DNA of 64,000 nucleotides, taken from PALSA-505 sp036496025 (GTDB taxonomy: Bacteria; Actinomycetota; Actinomycetes; Streptosporangiales; Streptosporangiaceae). How positions within the stretch are numbered: position 1 is the first letter of the stretch; each line of letters begins with the position of its first letter. The stretch covers positions 1-64,000 of the forward strand of contig DASXLW010000223.1 in the NCBI GenBank assembly GCA_036496025.1, given 5' to 3'. The position numbers and the translations under genes are program-made. Under the pieces are notes generated by a model. The model did no database searches. It was not told where the DNA came from and was given only the letters and a program-made list of their open reading frames with translations. Shown here one piece after another: positions 40,616-48,450 of the stretch.

Positions 40616-41761
40616 GTGCGAATCGCATATGTCACCGAGTCCTTCCCTCCCGATGTCAATGGCGTCGCGCACACCGCGGTCCGCGTCGCAGAGCACCTGG
40701 TCAACCGCGGTCACCACCCCCTGATCATCGCGCCCGAGCCGGCCAGCGGGCGGCCGCATCCCGATGCCGCGCTCGACTACCCGGTGGTGCGGGTTCCGTC
40801 GCTGGCTGTGCCCGGCTACCCCGGCTTCCGGGTCGGCGTGCCCGGGCCGCGGGTCCGGGTGGCGGTGGCCGCGCACGGCGCCGAGCTGATCCACCTGGCC
40901 GGCCCGTTCGTCCTGGGCGCCGGCGGCTGCGCGGTCGCGCGGCGGCTGAAGCTGCCGGCCGTTGCGGTGTACGCGACGGACATGCCCGCCTACGCTCGCC
41001 TCTACCACACGGGCCCGGCGGGCCAGGCCATCTGCTGGCGACGGCTCCGCCGGATCCACAATGCCGCCGACCGGACCCTGGCCCCGTCCCGGGCGACGGC
41101 GGCCGAACTACTGGCGCACGGCTTCGAGCGGGTCTGGCTGTGGGGCCGGGGCGTGGACAGCATCCGGTTCGATCCCGCCAAGCGCAGCGCCCGGCTGCGG
41201 GCCGAGCTCGCCCCGACCGGAGAGGTGCTGGCCGGATACGTCGGGCGGCTGGCCGTGGAGAAGCGCCTCGACCTGCTGGCCGAGGTGGCGACGCTGCCTG
41301 GCGTGCGGCTGGTGATCGTCGGCAGCGGCCCGGCCGAGGCGGCCGCCCGGCGAGCGCTCTCGTCCGCGGTGTTCCTCGGCCAGCGCTGCGGAGAGGAGCT
41401 GGCCGCCCTCTACGCCAGCCTGGACGTGTTCGTACACGCCGGAGCGCACGATACGTTCGGCCAGACGCTCCAGGAGGCAGCGGCGAGCGGCCTGCCCGTG
41501 GTGGCGCCCGCCGCGGGCGGCCCGCTCGACCTGGTCGGGGACGGCGTCACCGGGTTCTTGGTCGCACCCGGCGATGCGGGAGCGCTGGCCGCCGCGGCGG
41601 CCAGGCTGGCGGCCGACCCGGCGCTGCGCGCGGCGCAGGGGAAGGCAGCCCGGCACATGGTGCTCGCCCGCAGCTGGCCGGCCCGGTGCGACGAGCTGAT
41701 CGGCCACTATCGGGCGGTCCTCGACGCCACGGGAAGGCTTCGGGCCGAGGTGCCGGCATGA
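40616..41761 (+). CDS. GT4 glycosyltransferase (GDP-mannose alpha-mannosyltransferase-like)
   Basis: 381 residues from GTG 40616 (MRIAYVTESFPPDVNGVAHTAVR), the classic opening of GT4 phosphatidylinositol or polyprenol mannosyltransferases. Acceptor-domain segments: LIHLAGPFVLGAGGCAVARRL and YATDMPAYARLYH. Donor domain: LAGYVGRLAVEKRLDLLAEVATL near residue 203, VIVGSGPAEAAARRAL, and the Glu-containing FVHAGAHDTFGQTLQEAAASGLPVVAP near 272, where GT4 enzymes bind the nucleotide-sugar. It overlaps the GDSL gene by 4 bases. Probably acts on cell-envelope glycolipid or trehalose-type acceptors. Confidence 0.9.
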   Translation: MRIAYVTESFPPDVNGVAHTAVRVAEHLVNRGHHPLIIAPEPASGRPHPDAALDYPVVRVPSLAVPGYPGFRVGVPGPRVRVAVAAHGAELIHLAGPFVLGAGGCAVARRLKLPAVAVYATDMPAYARLYHTGPAGQAICWRRLRRIHNAADRTLAPSRATAAELLAHGFERVWLWGRGVDSIRFDPAKRSARLRAELAPTGEVLAGYVGRLAVEKRLDLLAEVATLPGVRLVIVGSGPAEAAARRALSSAVFLGQRCGEELAALYASLDVFVHAGAHDTFGQTLQEAAASGLPVVAPAAGGPLDLVGDGVTGFLVAPGDAGALAAAAARLAADPALRAAQGKAARHMVLARSWPARCDELIGHYRAVLDATGRLRAEVPA

Positions 41762-42756
41762 CCAGGTTCGTCGCCCTGGGCGACTCGATCACCCTCGGCA
41801 TCGGTGATCCGGTGCGGACACCCGGGGCGCCCGGCGACGCCGAGGCGCCCGGCCGCGCGGGACGTCGCGGCTGGCGCGGCTGGGCCGCGCTGCTGGCCGA
41901 AGGACTGCCCGAGGCGGAGCTGCACAACCTGGCCGGCAACGGGGCCCGCATCGCCGACGTGGAGCGCGATCAGCTGCCGCGAGCCCTGCAACTGCGGCCA
42001 GACGTCGCCAGTGTGGTAGCCGGGGTCAACGACACGCTGCGGCCGAACTTCGACCCCGCCCAGATCGCGGCCGCGGCCGCGCATACCGTCGGCGCGCTGC
42101 GCGCGGCCGACGTCGCCGTGCTCACGATGCGGCTGCCCGACCCGGGACGGATGCTCGGCATGCCCGGCGTGCTGGCCAGGCCGCTCGCCCGGCGGGCGCA
42201 CGAGATCAACCTGGTGATGGACGCCGTGGCCGAGCGCTTCGGGACACTGCACTTCGACGCCGCCGGTGACCCCGAGGCGTACAGCCCTGGCATGTGGGCG
42301 GCCGACCGGCTGCACCCGAGCGAGCGCGGGCACCGGCTCATCGCCCGCCGGTTCCACGCCCTGCTGGCCGCGGCGGGCCACCAGGTCGGGGCGCCGCCGG
42401 ATGCCGAGCCGGGCAACCCGCCGCCGTCCCGGCTGGACGAACTGGCCTGGCTCGCCACCAAGGGCACGGCCTGGGTACTGCGGCGGTCCACGGACTTGGT
42501 ACCCAGCCTGCTCGCGATGGCATTCCGGGAGTGGTGGTGCGGCCCGGACGCCGATCTCGCCGGCCCGCAGGACCCCGGTACCCACGGCCCGCAGCTACCC
42601 GCAGAGCGACGTGGCCAGCCGGTCGAGCGGGAAGGCTTCGGTGCCGGCCAGCCCGACGGAGAAGACGCGGGTCTCACCGGGTTCAGGGCGGCCCGCCTGT
42701 CCGGCGCGCAGCGCGCCGAGGGAGACGAGCCGCTCGTGCTGTGGCGTGCCGACTAG
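41758..42756 (+). CDS. SGNH/GDSL-family hydrolase
   Basis: 332 residues starting in the overlap ATGA with the glycosyltransferase. Block I is RFVALGDSITLGIGDP (catalytic Ser 10). Block II Gly is in LHNLAGNGARIADV, block III is VVAGVNDTLRP, and block V is MWAADRLHPSERGHRLIARRF (catalytic Asp and His near residue 180). It should hydrolyse an ester or thioester, perhaps on the acylated glycolipid made by the coupled glycosyltransferase. After EWWCGPDADLAGP (about residue 263) the last 65 residues lose protein character, so the stop may be a late readthrough. A 9-bp hairpin lies 50 bp beyond. Confidence 0.85.
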   Translation: MTRFVALGDSITLGIGDPVRTPGAPGDAEAPGRAGRRGWRGWAALLAEGLPEAELHNLAGNGARIADVERDQLPRALQLRPDVASVVAGVNDTLRPNFDPAQIAAAAAHTVGALRAADVAVLTMRLPDPGRMLGMPGVLARPLARRAHEINLVMDAVAERFGTLHFDAAGDPEAYSPGMWAADRLHPSERGHRLIARRFHALLAAAGHQVGAPPDAEPGNPPPSRLDELAWLATKGTAWVLRRSTDLVPSLLAMAFREWWCGPDADLAGPQDPGTHGPQLPAERRGQPVEREGFGAGQPDGEDAGLTGFRAARLSGAQRAEGDEPLVLWRAD

Positions 42757-42806
42757 CACGTTGGCGGATCGTAGGCTTCCGGCTGACCAGGAGCCGGTGA
42801 CGACGA

Positions 42807-42829
42807 CCCCTGGCCGCAGCGGCCAGGGG
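42807..42829 (+). terminator. Hairpin after glycosyltransferase/GDSL pair
   Basis: CCCCTGGCC - GCAGC - GGCCAGGGG is a perfect 9-bp stem between the GDSL gene and the coiled-coil gene. Confidence 0.6.
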
Positions 42830-42979
42830 GGCCCGAACTCCGTGCGTCGGCGGCAGGCGTATCGGCGGCCGGCGGTGTGGGTCCGCGGCGGCCTACACCG
42901 GTCAGCCGCGGCTGGGTACCTGGTGGTCGCGCCGGAGCGCCCCGGTGGACGCGGCGTGGATCTGCGGCAGGATGGCCGG

Positions 42980-43936
42980 GTGACCAGTGATGACTTGCTG
43001 GGTGCGGCGGTCAGCGAGCTGTACGGAGCTGACCCGGAGGAATTCACCCGGCGCCGCGGGGAGCTGGCCGCGACGGCGCGCTCGGCCGGGGAGGCCGTGG
43101 TGGCCAGGCAGATCGCCGGGCTGCGCAAGCCCACGCGGTCAGCCTGGATGATCAACCGGCTGGTGCGCTCGGATCCCGATGCCGCCGCCCGCCTGGCAAC
43201 GCTGGGCGAGGAGCTGCGCGCGGCCGAGCAGTCCGGAGACGGCGCCAGGATGCGGGAGTCATCGCAGGCCCGCCGGGAACTGATCGCGACCCTGGTGCCG
43301 CGCGCGCTGGCCGCGTCGGGCGAGCACAACCCGCCCGCGGCCCTGCGCGAGGAAATCACCGCCACCTTCAGCGCGGCGCTGGCCGACCCCGAGGTCGCCG
43401 AGCAGATACAGCATGCGACGCTTCTGCGCCCGGCACGCCGGGTGGGCTTCGGGACGGTGCAGCCACCGGAGCTGGCTCTCGTGCCGCCGCCCTCAGCGGC
43501 CCTCCCAGCGGCGCGCCCGGCCAGGAAAACGCGGGCGGCCGCCCCCGACGGGGGCCGTCGGCGGGCCGAGGCCGATCCGGAGCGCCGCCGGGCGCAAGCC
43601 GAGGCCGATCCGGAGCGCCGCGGGGCGCAGGCCGAGGCCGAACGGGAGCGCCGCCGGGCCGAAGCAGAAGCGGAGCGGGAACGCCGCCGGGCCGAAGCAG
43701 AAGCCCAGCGGGAGCGCCGAAGGGCCAGGACCGAGGCCGAACGCGCCCTGGCCGATGCCGACCGGACCGCCCAGACCGCCCGTCAGGCCGAGCAGCGGCA
43801 ACAGGACGCCTTCCAGCGGCTGGAGCAGCAGCTCACCGAGGCCCGCCGCCTGCTGCGCGAGGCCAGCGCCCAGGCCCGCCGGGCCGAAGCCGCGAGGCGC
43901 CGGGCGCAGCAGGCTCTCGACCGGCTAGCGGACTAG
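42980..43936 (+). CDS. Hypothetical protein with long Arg/Glu/Ala coiled coil
   Basis: 318 residues from GTG 42980 (GGATGG just upstream). The N-terminal about 150 residues are a helical domain (DLLGAAVSELYGADPEEFTRRRGELAATARSAGEAVVARQIAGLRKPTRSAWMINRLVR...), a pattern of actinobacterial proteins that open with this segment. From residue about 190 onward the sequence is a near-perfect heptad/decad repeat of (A/E)-(E/R) (for example DPERRRAQAEA, ERERRRAEAEA), ending in QQDAFQRLEQQLTEARRLLREA. The DNA beneath is a 30-bp repeat between 43,566 and 43,740. Function unknown; a filament or scaffold role is inferred. Confidence 0.65.
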   Translation: MTSDDLLGAAVSELYGADPEEFTRRRGELAATARSAGEAVVARQIAGLRKPTRSAWMINRLVRSDPDAAARLATLGEELRAAEQSGDGARMRESSQARRELIATLVPRALAASGEHNPPAALREEITATFSAALADPEVAEQIQHATLLRPARRVGFGTVQPPELALVPPPSAALPAARPARKTRAAAPDGGRRRAEADPERRRAQAEADPERRGAQAEAERERRRAEAEAERERRRAEAEAQRERRRARTEAERALADADRTAQTARQAEQRQQDAFQRLEQQLTEARRLLREASAQARRAEAARRRAQQALDRLAD

Positions 43937-44038
43937 ACCCCGAGACAACCGAGGCTCAAATGCTCCAAGATAGGCATGGCGATCAGCGGTTCGCCGGAGT
44001 GGCGGGACTCCACCTACCGACGATGCAGGAGTGACCCG

Positions 44039-44419
44039 ATGGGTGTAGCCAGCTCGCCAGGCCGCCAGCCACCGCACCCGGTCCGCAACCCGACCCGGCT
44101 GGGCGGCCGCCAGGCGGAGCCGGCCAGCCGGGAGGTGCTGGATCTGGTCGCGCTGGTCGCCGCCGTCGAGCCCACGGCACACGTCGGTGACCCGGCGCCC
44201 CTCAGTCCCGAGGATCGCGGGATTCTCGGTTCGTGCCGCGAGCCGGTCACCGTGGCGGAGGTGGCCGTGGCCACGGCCCTGCCGGTCAGCGTCGTCCGGG
44301 TCCGGCTGGCCGATCTCATCCGGCGCGGCCTGGTCACCCTCCGCTCGCAGCCGTCCGCCGAGGAGCAGGACGCCCCCAGGCTCCTCAACGAGGTGCTGGA
44401 CGGACTTCGCACCCTCTGA
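44039..44419 (+). CDS. DUF742-family protein (orphan)
   Basis: 126 residues from ATG 44039, with AGGAG 8 bases upstream; an earlier ATG at 43976 lacks a site. The conserved core PLSPEDRGILGSCREPVTVAEVAVATALPVSVVRVRLADLIRRGLV is the DUF742 winged-helix-like fold, ending LLNEVLDGLRTL. In streptomycetes DUF742 usually sits in the cvn operon with a histidine kinase, roadblock protein and GTPase. None of those partners is nearby, so this is an orphan copy. Role unknown. Confidence 0.85.
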   Translation: MGVASSPGRQPPHPVRNPTRLGGRQAEPASREVLDLVALVAAVEPTAHVGDPAPLSPEDRGILGSCREPVTVAEVAVATALPVSVVRVRLADLIRRGLVTLRSQPSAEEQDAPRLLNEVLDGLRTL

Positions 44420-44487
44420 CCGGCGGGCCGGCCCGCGCGGAGGGCCTGACGACAGCCGCCACCGACCCCGGCGGGCGGGCACTGGTC

Positions 44488-45402
44488 TCAGCCGGCCCCG
44501 GAGCCGGAGCGGAGGGCGGCTCTCGCGTCGGCGGCCAGCCTGACGGTGGCGGCCACGTCCGGATCGTCCCCGGTGGGCTGCAGGATGACCGTAGTCGCGC
44601 CCGCGGCGGCGAACGTGCGGATGGCGTCGGCCACGTCCTCGGGCGAGCCGACGGCGGACCAGTGCTCGGACGTTCGCGTCGACTGGGCCAGCTCGGCGTC
44701 GATCCGCTCCCGGGCGCCCGGGCCCGCCGCGGATGGCAGGTACACCACCACGTCATGCGGACGGACCGCCGCCGCGGTCGCGACGGCCTTGCGGACGCCG
44801 TCGGGCGAGATGTCGGCGTCGAGGACCAGGCCGTCGGCGATCTCGCCCGCCAGGGCCAGTGTCTTCGGCCCGCGGGCGCCGACCAGCAGCGGCGGCACGG
44901 CGGCCGGCGGCCAGTCCAGCGCCACGCCGTTCAGCCGCACGTACTGCCCGCTGACGGTGACGGTCTGACCGTGCAGCAGCGGGCGGACCGCCGCCACCCA
45001 CTCGCGCAGCAGCGTCATCGGCGAGGACACGCGCGCGCCCACCTGGTCCATCCAGGACAGGACGCCGTGCCCCGCGGCCGGGACGAACCGGCCGGGAAAC
45101 AGCCGGGCCAGCGTCGCGATCTCCATGGCCGCCAGTGCGGGGTTACGGAACGGCACCGGCATCAGGCCCAGGCCGATCCGCAGCGACCTGCTCCAGGCGA
45201 GCGCGGTCGCCGCGCTGGCCACGCCGCCTTCCAGGTAACAGTCCTCCCACAGCCATACGTCGTCGAGGCCGCCTGCCTCTGCTGACGCGATGAACTCCGG
45301 CAGCCGCTCCGGCGGCAGCTGCGGGCGAAACACCACGCCGACCCTCGGTACGTCGCTCGCGGTAACCGCGTTGGTCATCGAAGTCGCGTCATTCGAACTC
45401 AT
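44488..45402 (-). CDS. LLM-class F420-dependent oxidoreductase
   Basis: 304 residues. The luciferase-like TIM barrel shows PRVGVVFRPQLPPERLPEFIASAEAGGLDDVWLWED (start of barrel, residues 19-53), ALAWSRSLRIGLGLMPVPFRNPALAAMEIATLARLFPGRFVPAAGHG (70-115) and LLVGARGPKTLALAGEIADGLVLDA near 170, with a C-terminal DVADAIRTFAAAGATTVILQPTG. Actinobacterial LLM enzymes mostly use F420 as hydride carrier, matching the F420-reductase-like gene earlier in the window. Start ATG 45402 or the in-frame ATG 45378. A 229-bp gap upstream carries no other gene. Substrate unknown. Confidence 0.9.
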   Translation of the reverse strand: MSSNDATSMTNAVTASDVPRVGVVFRPQLPPERLPEFIASAEAGGLDDVWLWEDCYLEGGVASAATALAWSRSLRIGLGLMPVPFRNPALAAMEIATLARLFPGRFVPAAGHGVLSWMDQVGARVSSPMTLLREWVAAVRPLLHGQTVTVSGQYVRLNGVALDWPPAAVPPLLVGARGPKTLALAGEIADGLVLDADISPDGVRKAVATAAAVRPHDVVVYLPSAAGPGARERIDAELAQSTRTSEHWSAVGSPEDVADAIRTFAAAGATTVILQPTGDDPDVAATVRLAADARAALRSGSGAG

Positions 45403-45631
45403 CGAAGATCATCTGCCTCGCCATCCGTGGTCCTGGCCCAGCCCGATCGCTCGCACAGACCCTGGAGGCCTGCACTCGCGTATCGGTTTCGAACAACGCT
45501 CCATGATGGCTCGTGCGCTCCTCTCGGCGGCCTGGCGTTCCCGGCGTCCCGGGTGGCCCGTGGTCTCCCGGCTGGGCCGTACTCTAACCGGCCTGTCCGC
45601 TCGGCTGGCCGTGCCCCTCGGCGGCCGGGCT

Positions 45632-46198
45632 CTAGCTGGCCTGAGCCCGGTTGCCGACGGCGGTTCCGATCTTGCGGGCCCGGTAGGCGGCCACCGCGGC
45701 CCGGTTGCCACAGCCCTGGTCGCAGTATCGCCTGGATCTGTTCTTCGACAGGTCGACGACCACGTGGCCGCAGCCCGGGTAGTCGCAGATGCGCAGCCGG
45801 CCAAGCTCGTCGGCCCGGATGACGTCGGTGAACGCCATCGCGGCCTCGACCGCCATCCGCGTGGCCAGCGGCGCGTCGGGCGGCGTGGCATGTACGTGGT
45901 AGTCCCACTCGTCGTGCCGCATCAGCTGGGGCACCGCGTTCGCCTCTCGCAACCGCTGGTTGACCAGGGCGACGGCCTGGTCCCGGTCGGTCAGCCAGAA
46001 CTGACGCAGCCAGGGCCGCAGCTCGTGCACCTCGCGCAGCTCGGCCGCGGTACGCCAGCGCTTTCCGGTCCAGCGCCAGGTACGGACGAACTCGTCGAGC
46101 GCCGGCAGGTCGGGCAGCTGCTCGGTCTGTCCGTCAGCCGTGTTGACCAGCGCCGCGGCCGCCTGCAGGGCCACCTCTGTGTCATGGCTGAAAAGCAT
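45632..46198 (-). CDS. CGNR zinc-finger transcriptional regulator
   Basis: 188 residues from ATG 46198, with AGGAG 5 bases upstream. The N-terminal ABATE-type stress-sensor domain (FSHDTEVALQAAAALVNT and ELREVHELRPWLRQFWL) leads to the C-terminal CGNR finger: RICDYPGCGHVVVDLSKNRSRRYCDQGCGNRAAVAAYRAR, with all four zinc ligands present. It is divergent from an EamA exporter across an 80-bp gap that contains a 10-bp-arm inverted repeat at 46226-46258, so it probably controls that transporter and itself. Confidence 0.9.
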   Translation of the reverse strand: MLFSHDTEVALQAAAALVNTADGQTEQLPDLPALDEFVRTWRWTGKRWRTAAELREVHELRPWLRQFWLTDRDQAVALVNQRLREANAVPQLMRHDEWDYHVHATPPDAPLATRMAVEAAMAFTDVIRADELGRLRICDYPGCGHVVVDLSKNRSRRYCDQGCGNRAAVAAYRARKIGTAVGNRAQAS

Positions 46199-46225
46199 TT
46201 GACTCCTAACGGACGGGACCTTTAG

Positions 46226-46258
46226 TGTCATTAGCATAACCCAGTTTTGCTGATGACA
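46226..46258. promoter_or_regulatory. Operator-like inverted repeat between CGNR and EamA genes
   Basis: TGTCATTAGC (46226-46235) and GCTGATGACA (46249-46258) are 10-bp arms with one G.T mismatch and a 13-nt spacer. They lie in the middle of the divergent promoter, a likely binding site of the CGNR protein. Confidence 0.55.
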
Positions 46259-46278
46259 ACTGACGGGCGGAGGGATCG

Positions 46279-47253
46279 ATGCGTCACCTGCAAGGCTCCC
46301 GGGCCGGCCTGGGGCTGGCGCTTTTCTCGGCCCTCGCCTTCAGCACGTCCGGCGCCCTGGCCAAGTCGCTGATCGACGCGGGCTGGTCCCCGGCGGCCGC
46401 CGTGACCGCGCGGATCAGCATCGCCGCCCTGGTGCTGGCCGTACCGGGCTTGATGTCCCTCCGCGGGCGGTGGCACATCCTGCGCCGGGAGGGCGCCATG
46501 GTCGCCGCCTACGGCGTCATCGCCGTGGCCGGCGCCCAGCTGTTCTACTTCAACGCCATCCGGACCCTGCCGGTCGGCGTTGCGCTCATGCTCGAGTACC
46601 TGGGCATCGTTCTCGTGGTGGCCTGGATGTGGATCCGGCACGGTCAGCGGCCCCGCCGGCTGACCTTGGGCGGCTCGGCCGCCGCGCTGGCCGGCCTGGC
46701 TCTCGTCCTCGGCGTGATCGGCCATGTCCGTCTCGACCTGGTCGGGGTGCTGTGGGGCCTGGGTGCCGGGGTCGGGCTGGCCACATACTTCGTGGTGGGG
46801 TCGCACAGCAGCGAGGACCTGCCGCCGATGGCCCTGGCCAGCGGGGGAATGGCAATCGGCGCGGCGGTCCTGCTCGCGCTGGGCGGCGTGGGCGCGCTGC
46901 CGATGCACGCCACCTTCGGCACGGTCAGCGTCGCCGGGCACCGGGTCAGCTGGGTGCTCCCGATCGTGGGCCTGTCGCTGGTCGCGGCGGTGATCGCGTA
47001 CGTGGCCGGCATCGTCGCGGCGCGGGTGCTCGGCGCCAAGCTCGCGTCGTTCGCCGGCCTGGCCGAGGTCATCTTCGCGGTGCTGATCGCCTGGCTGCTG
47101 CTCGGCCAGCTGCCCACTGCGGTGCAGCTCATCGGCGGCGCACTGATCGTGGCGGGCATCGCGCTGGTCCGTATCGACGAGATGCGGTCGCCGTCGGTCC
47201 CGTCGGCCCGGCCCGCACCCGCCGAGGCCGAGCCCGCCTTGGTCGGCGAGTAG
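46279..47253 (+). CDS. EamA/DMT-family exporter (RhtA-like)
   Basis: 324 residues from ATG 46279, with GGAGGG 5 bases upstream. Ten predicted helices in two EamA repeats: LGLALFSALAFSTSGALAKSLIDAGWSPAAAVTARISIAALVLAV opens repeat 1, with YFNAIRTLPVGVALMLEYLGIVLVV; repeat 2 begins LVGVLWGLGAGVGLATYFVVGS with GLAEVIFAVLIAWLLLGQLPTAVQLIGGALIVAG. The pattern matches amino-acid or purine exporters such as RhtA. Regulation by the divergent CGNR protein is likely. A hairpin follows the stop. Confidence 0.9.
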   Translation: MRHLQGSRAGLGLALFSALAFSTSGALAKSLIDAGWSPAAAVTARISIAALVLAVPGLMSLRGRWHILRREGAMVAAYGVIAVAGAQLFYFNAIRTLPVGVALMLEYLGIVLVVAWMWIRHGQRPRRLTLGGSAAALAGLALVLGVIGHVRLDLVGVLWGLGAGVGLATYFVVGSHSSEDLPPMALASGGMAIGAAVLLALGGVGALPMHATFGTVSVAGHRVSWVLPIVGLSLVAAVIAYVAGIVAARVLGAKLASFAGLAEVIFAVLIAWLLLGQLPTAVQLIGGALIVAGIALVRIDEMRSPSVPSARPAPAEAEPALVGE

Positions 47254-47267
47254 CGGCCACCCGGGTC

Positions 47268-47286
47268 CCGGCCGCGCTGCGGCCGG
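47268..47286 (+). terminator. Hairpin after EamA gene
   Basis: CCGGCCGC - GCT - GCGGCCGG is a perfect 8-bp stem 15 bases past the stop. Confidence 0.55.
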
Positions 47287-47352
47287 CCTCGCCGCCGCAG
47301 CGTGCCGCGCAGCCTTGCGCCGAGCAGTGTCCGGCCGCCCGGGCCCATCCCC

Positions 47353-47404
47353 ACCCGGTCGATGTGCCATCGCATGGCTTGGAACCCGGTCGATGTGCCA
47401 TCGC
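47353..47404 (+). repeat. Direct repeat of the CGATGTGCCATCG near-palindrome
   Basis: A 21-bp unit beginning ACCCGGTCGATGTGCCATCG occurs twice, 31 bp apart start to start (47353-47373 and 47384-47404). The core CGATGTGCCATCG (47360-47372, 47391-47403) is the inverse of that at 22348-22360. Sited between convergent EamA and ketopantoate-reductase genes. Confidence 0.75.
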
Positions 47405-47475
47405 TGTTGTTCCGGGGGATTGCGCGGGAGTGTGGCGGGTGCGCGGGTGGCCCACCGGTGTCCGTTCGGTAGAAA

Positions 47476-48450
47476 TCAACTGTTCTGGCGTAGATGGTCG
47501 AGCAGCTTGGCGCAGGCGTGCACGGCGCGCACGCTCGGGACGTCGATGCCGAGCTGGCCGGCGAGCTCCGCCACCGCTCCGGTCATGCAGTCCAGTTCCA
47601 GCCGCTTGCCCGCCTCGAGATCCTGGAGCATCGAGGTCTTGTGCCCGCCGACGGCCAGCCCGGCCGCTAGCCGCCGGTCCAGCGACACCGGGAACTTGAC
47701 GCCGAGCCGGCTGGCCACCGCGGCGCACTCGGCGAAGATGGCCCGCAGCAGGTCGGGCATCTCTGGCACGGTGCCCAGCTCGCCCAGCGTCGCCCCGGTC
47801 AGCGCGGTGATCGGGTTGAACGCCACGTTGCCGACCAGCTTGAGCCATATCTGGTCCCGCAGCCGGGTCTCGACCGGGGCCCTCAGCCCGCCCGCGGCGA
47901 AGGCGGCCGAGATCTGCTCGCAGCGCGGCGACCGCGATCCGTCCGGCTCGCCGAGGGTGAACCGGGTGCCCTCGATGTGCCGGATCACCCCGGGCTCGAC
48001 GATCTCGGTCGAGCAGTAGACCACGCAGCCGACGTTGTGCCCGGGAGCGATCGAGCCGGCGATCACGCCGCCCGGATCCACGCTTTGCAGGCCAGCGGCG
48101 GGTGCCCAGCCCGGCAGCGACTGGAAGTACCACCACGGGATCCCGTTCTGCGCCCAGATCGCCGCGGCCCCAGGCGCGATCAGCTTGCCGAGGCGCGGGG
48201 CGATCTCGGGCAGACTGTAGGCCTTGAGCGCGACCAGGACCACATCGGCGTCGCCGACCGCGTCCAGGTCGCCGGTCGCCCGCGGATGGGCGGTGAAGTC
48301 GCCGCGAGGCGAGAGCACCCGGACGCCGCGCTCGGCCATCGCCGCCAGGTGCGGGCCGCGGGCGATCAGGGTGACGTCCGCGCCGCCGCGGGCCAGCGCG
48401 GCGCCAGCGTAGCCGCCGATCGCCCCGGCGCCGAGCACGGCGAACCTCAC
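47476..48450 (-). CDS. panE: Ketopantoate reductase (2-dehydropantoate 2-reductase) family
   Basis: 324 residues from GTG 48450, overlapping the acyl-CoA-ligase stop by 4 bases (GTGA). Rossmann opening MRFAVLGAGAIGGYAGAALARGGADVTLIARG, then VLVALKAYSLPEIAP and WAQNGIPWWYF. The helical C-terminal domain has the conserved WLKLVGNVAFNPITALTGATLG with Lys and Asn near residue 200-210 and HKTSMLQDLEAGKRLELDCMTGAV near 275. The family includes PanE for pantothenate synthesis but also side-substrate reductases. Coupling to an acyl-CoA synthetase gene makes a CoA-thioester or short-chain-acid role as likely as pantothenate; the symbol refers to family only. Confidence 0.85.
   Translation of the reverse strand: MRFAVLGAGAIGGYAGAALARGGADVTLIARGPHLAAMAERGVRVLSPRGDFTAHPRATGDLDAVGDADVVLVALKAYSLPEIAPRLGKLIAPGAAAIWAQNGIPWWYFQSLPGWAPAAGLQSVDPGGVIAGSIAPGHNVGCVVYCSTEIVEPGVIRHIEGTRFTLGEPDGSRSPRCEQISAAFAAGGLRAPVETRLRDQIWLKLVGNVAFNPITALTGATLGELGTVPEMPDLLRAIFAECAAVASRLGVKFPVSLDRRLAAGLAVGGHKTSMLQDLEAGKRLELDCMTGAVAELAGQLGIDVPSVRAVHACAKLLDHLRQNS

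Noticed and set aside
43566..43740. CRISPR-like regular repeat
   Set aside because: The 30-bp units are contiguous, have no unique spacers and encode a coiled coil in frame.
47353..47404. Phage or plasmid attachment site
   Set aside because: The direct repeat is short and near-palindromic, with no integrase or tRNA gene nearby; a dispersed repeat or binding site fits better.
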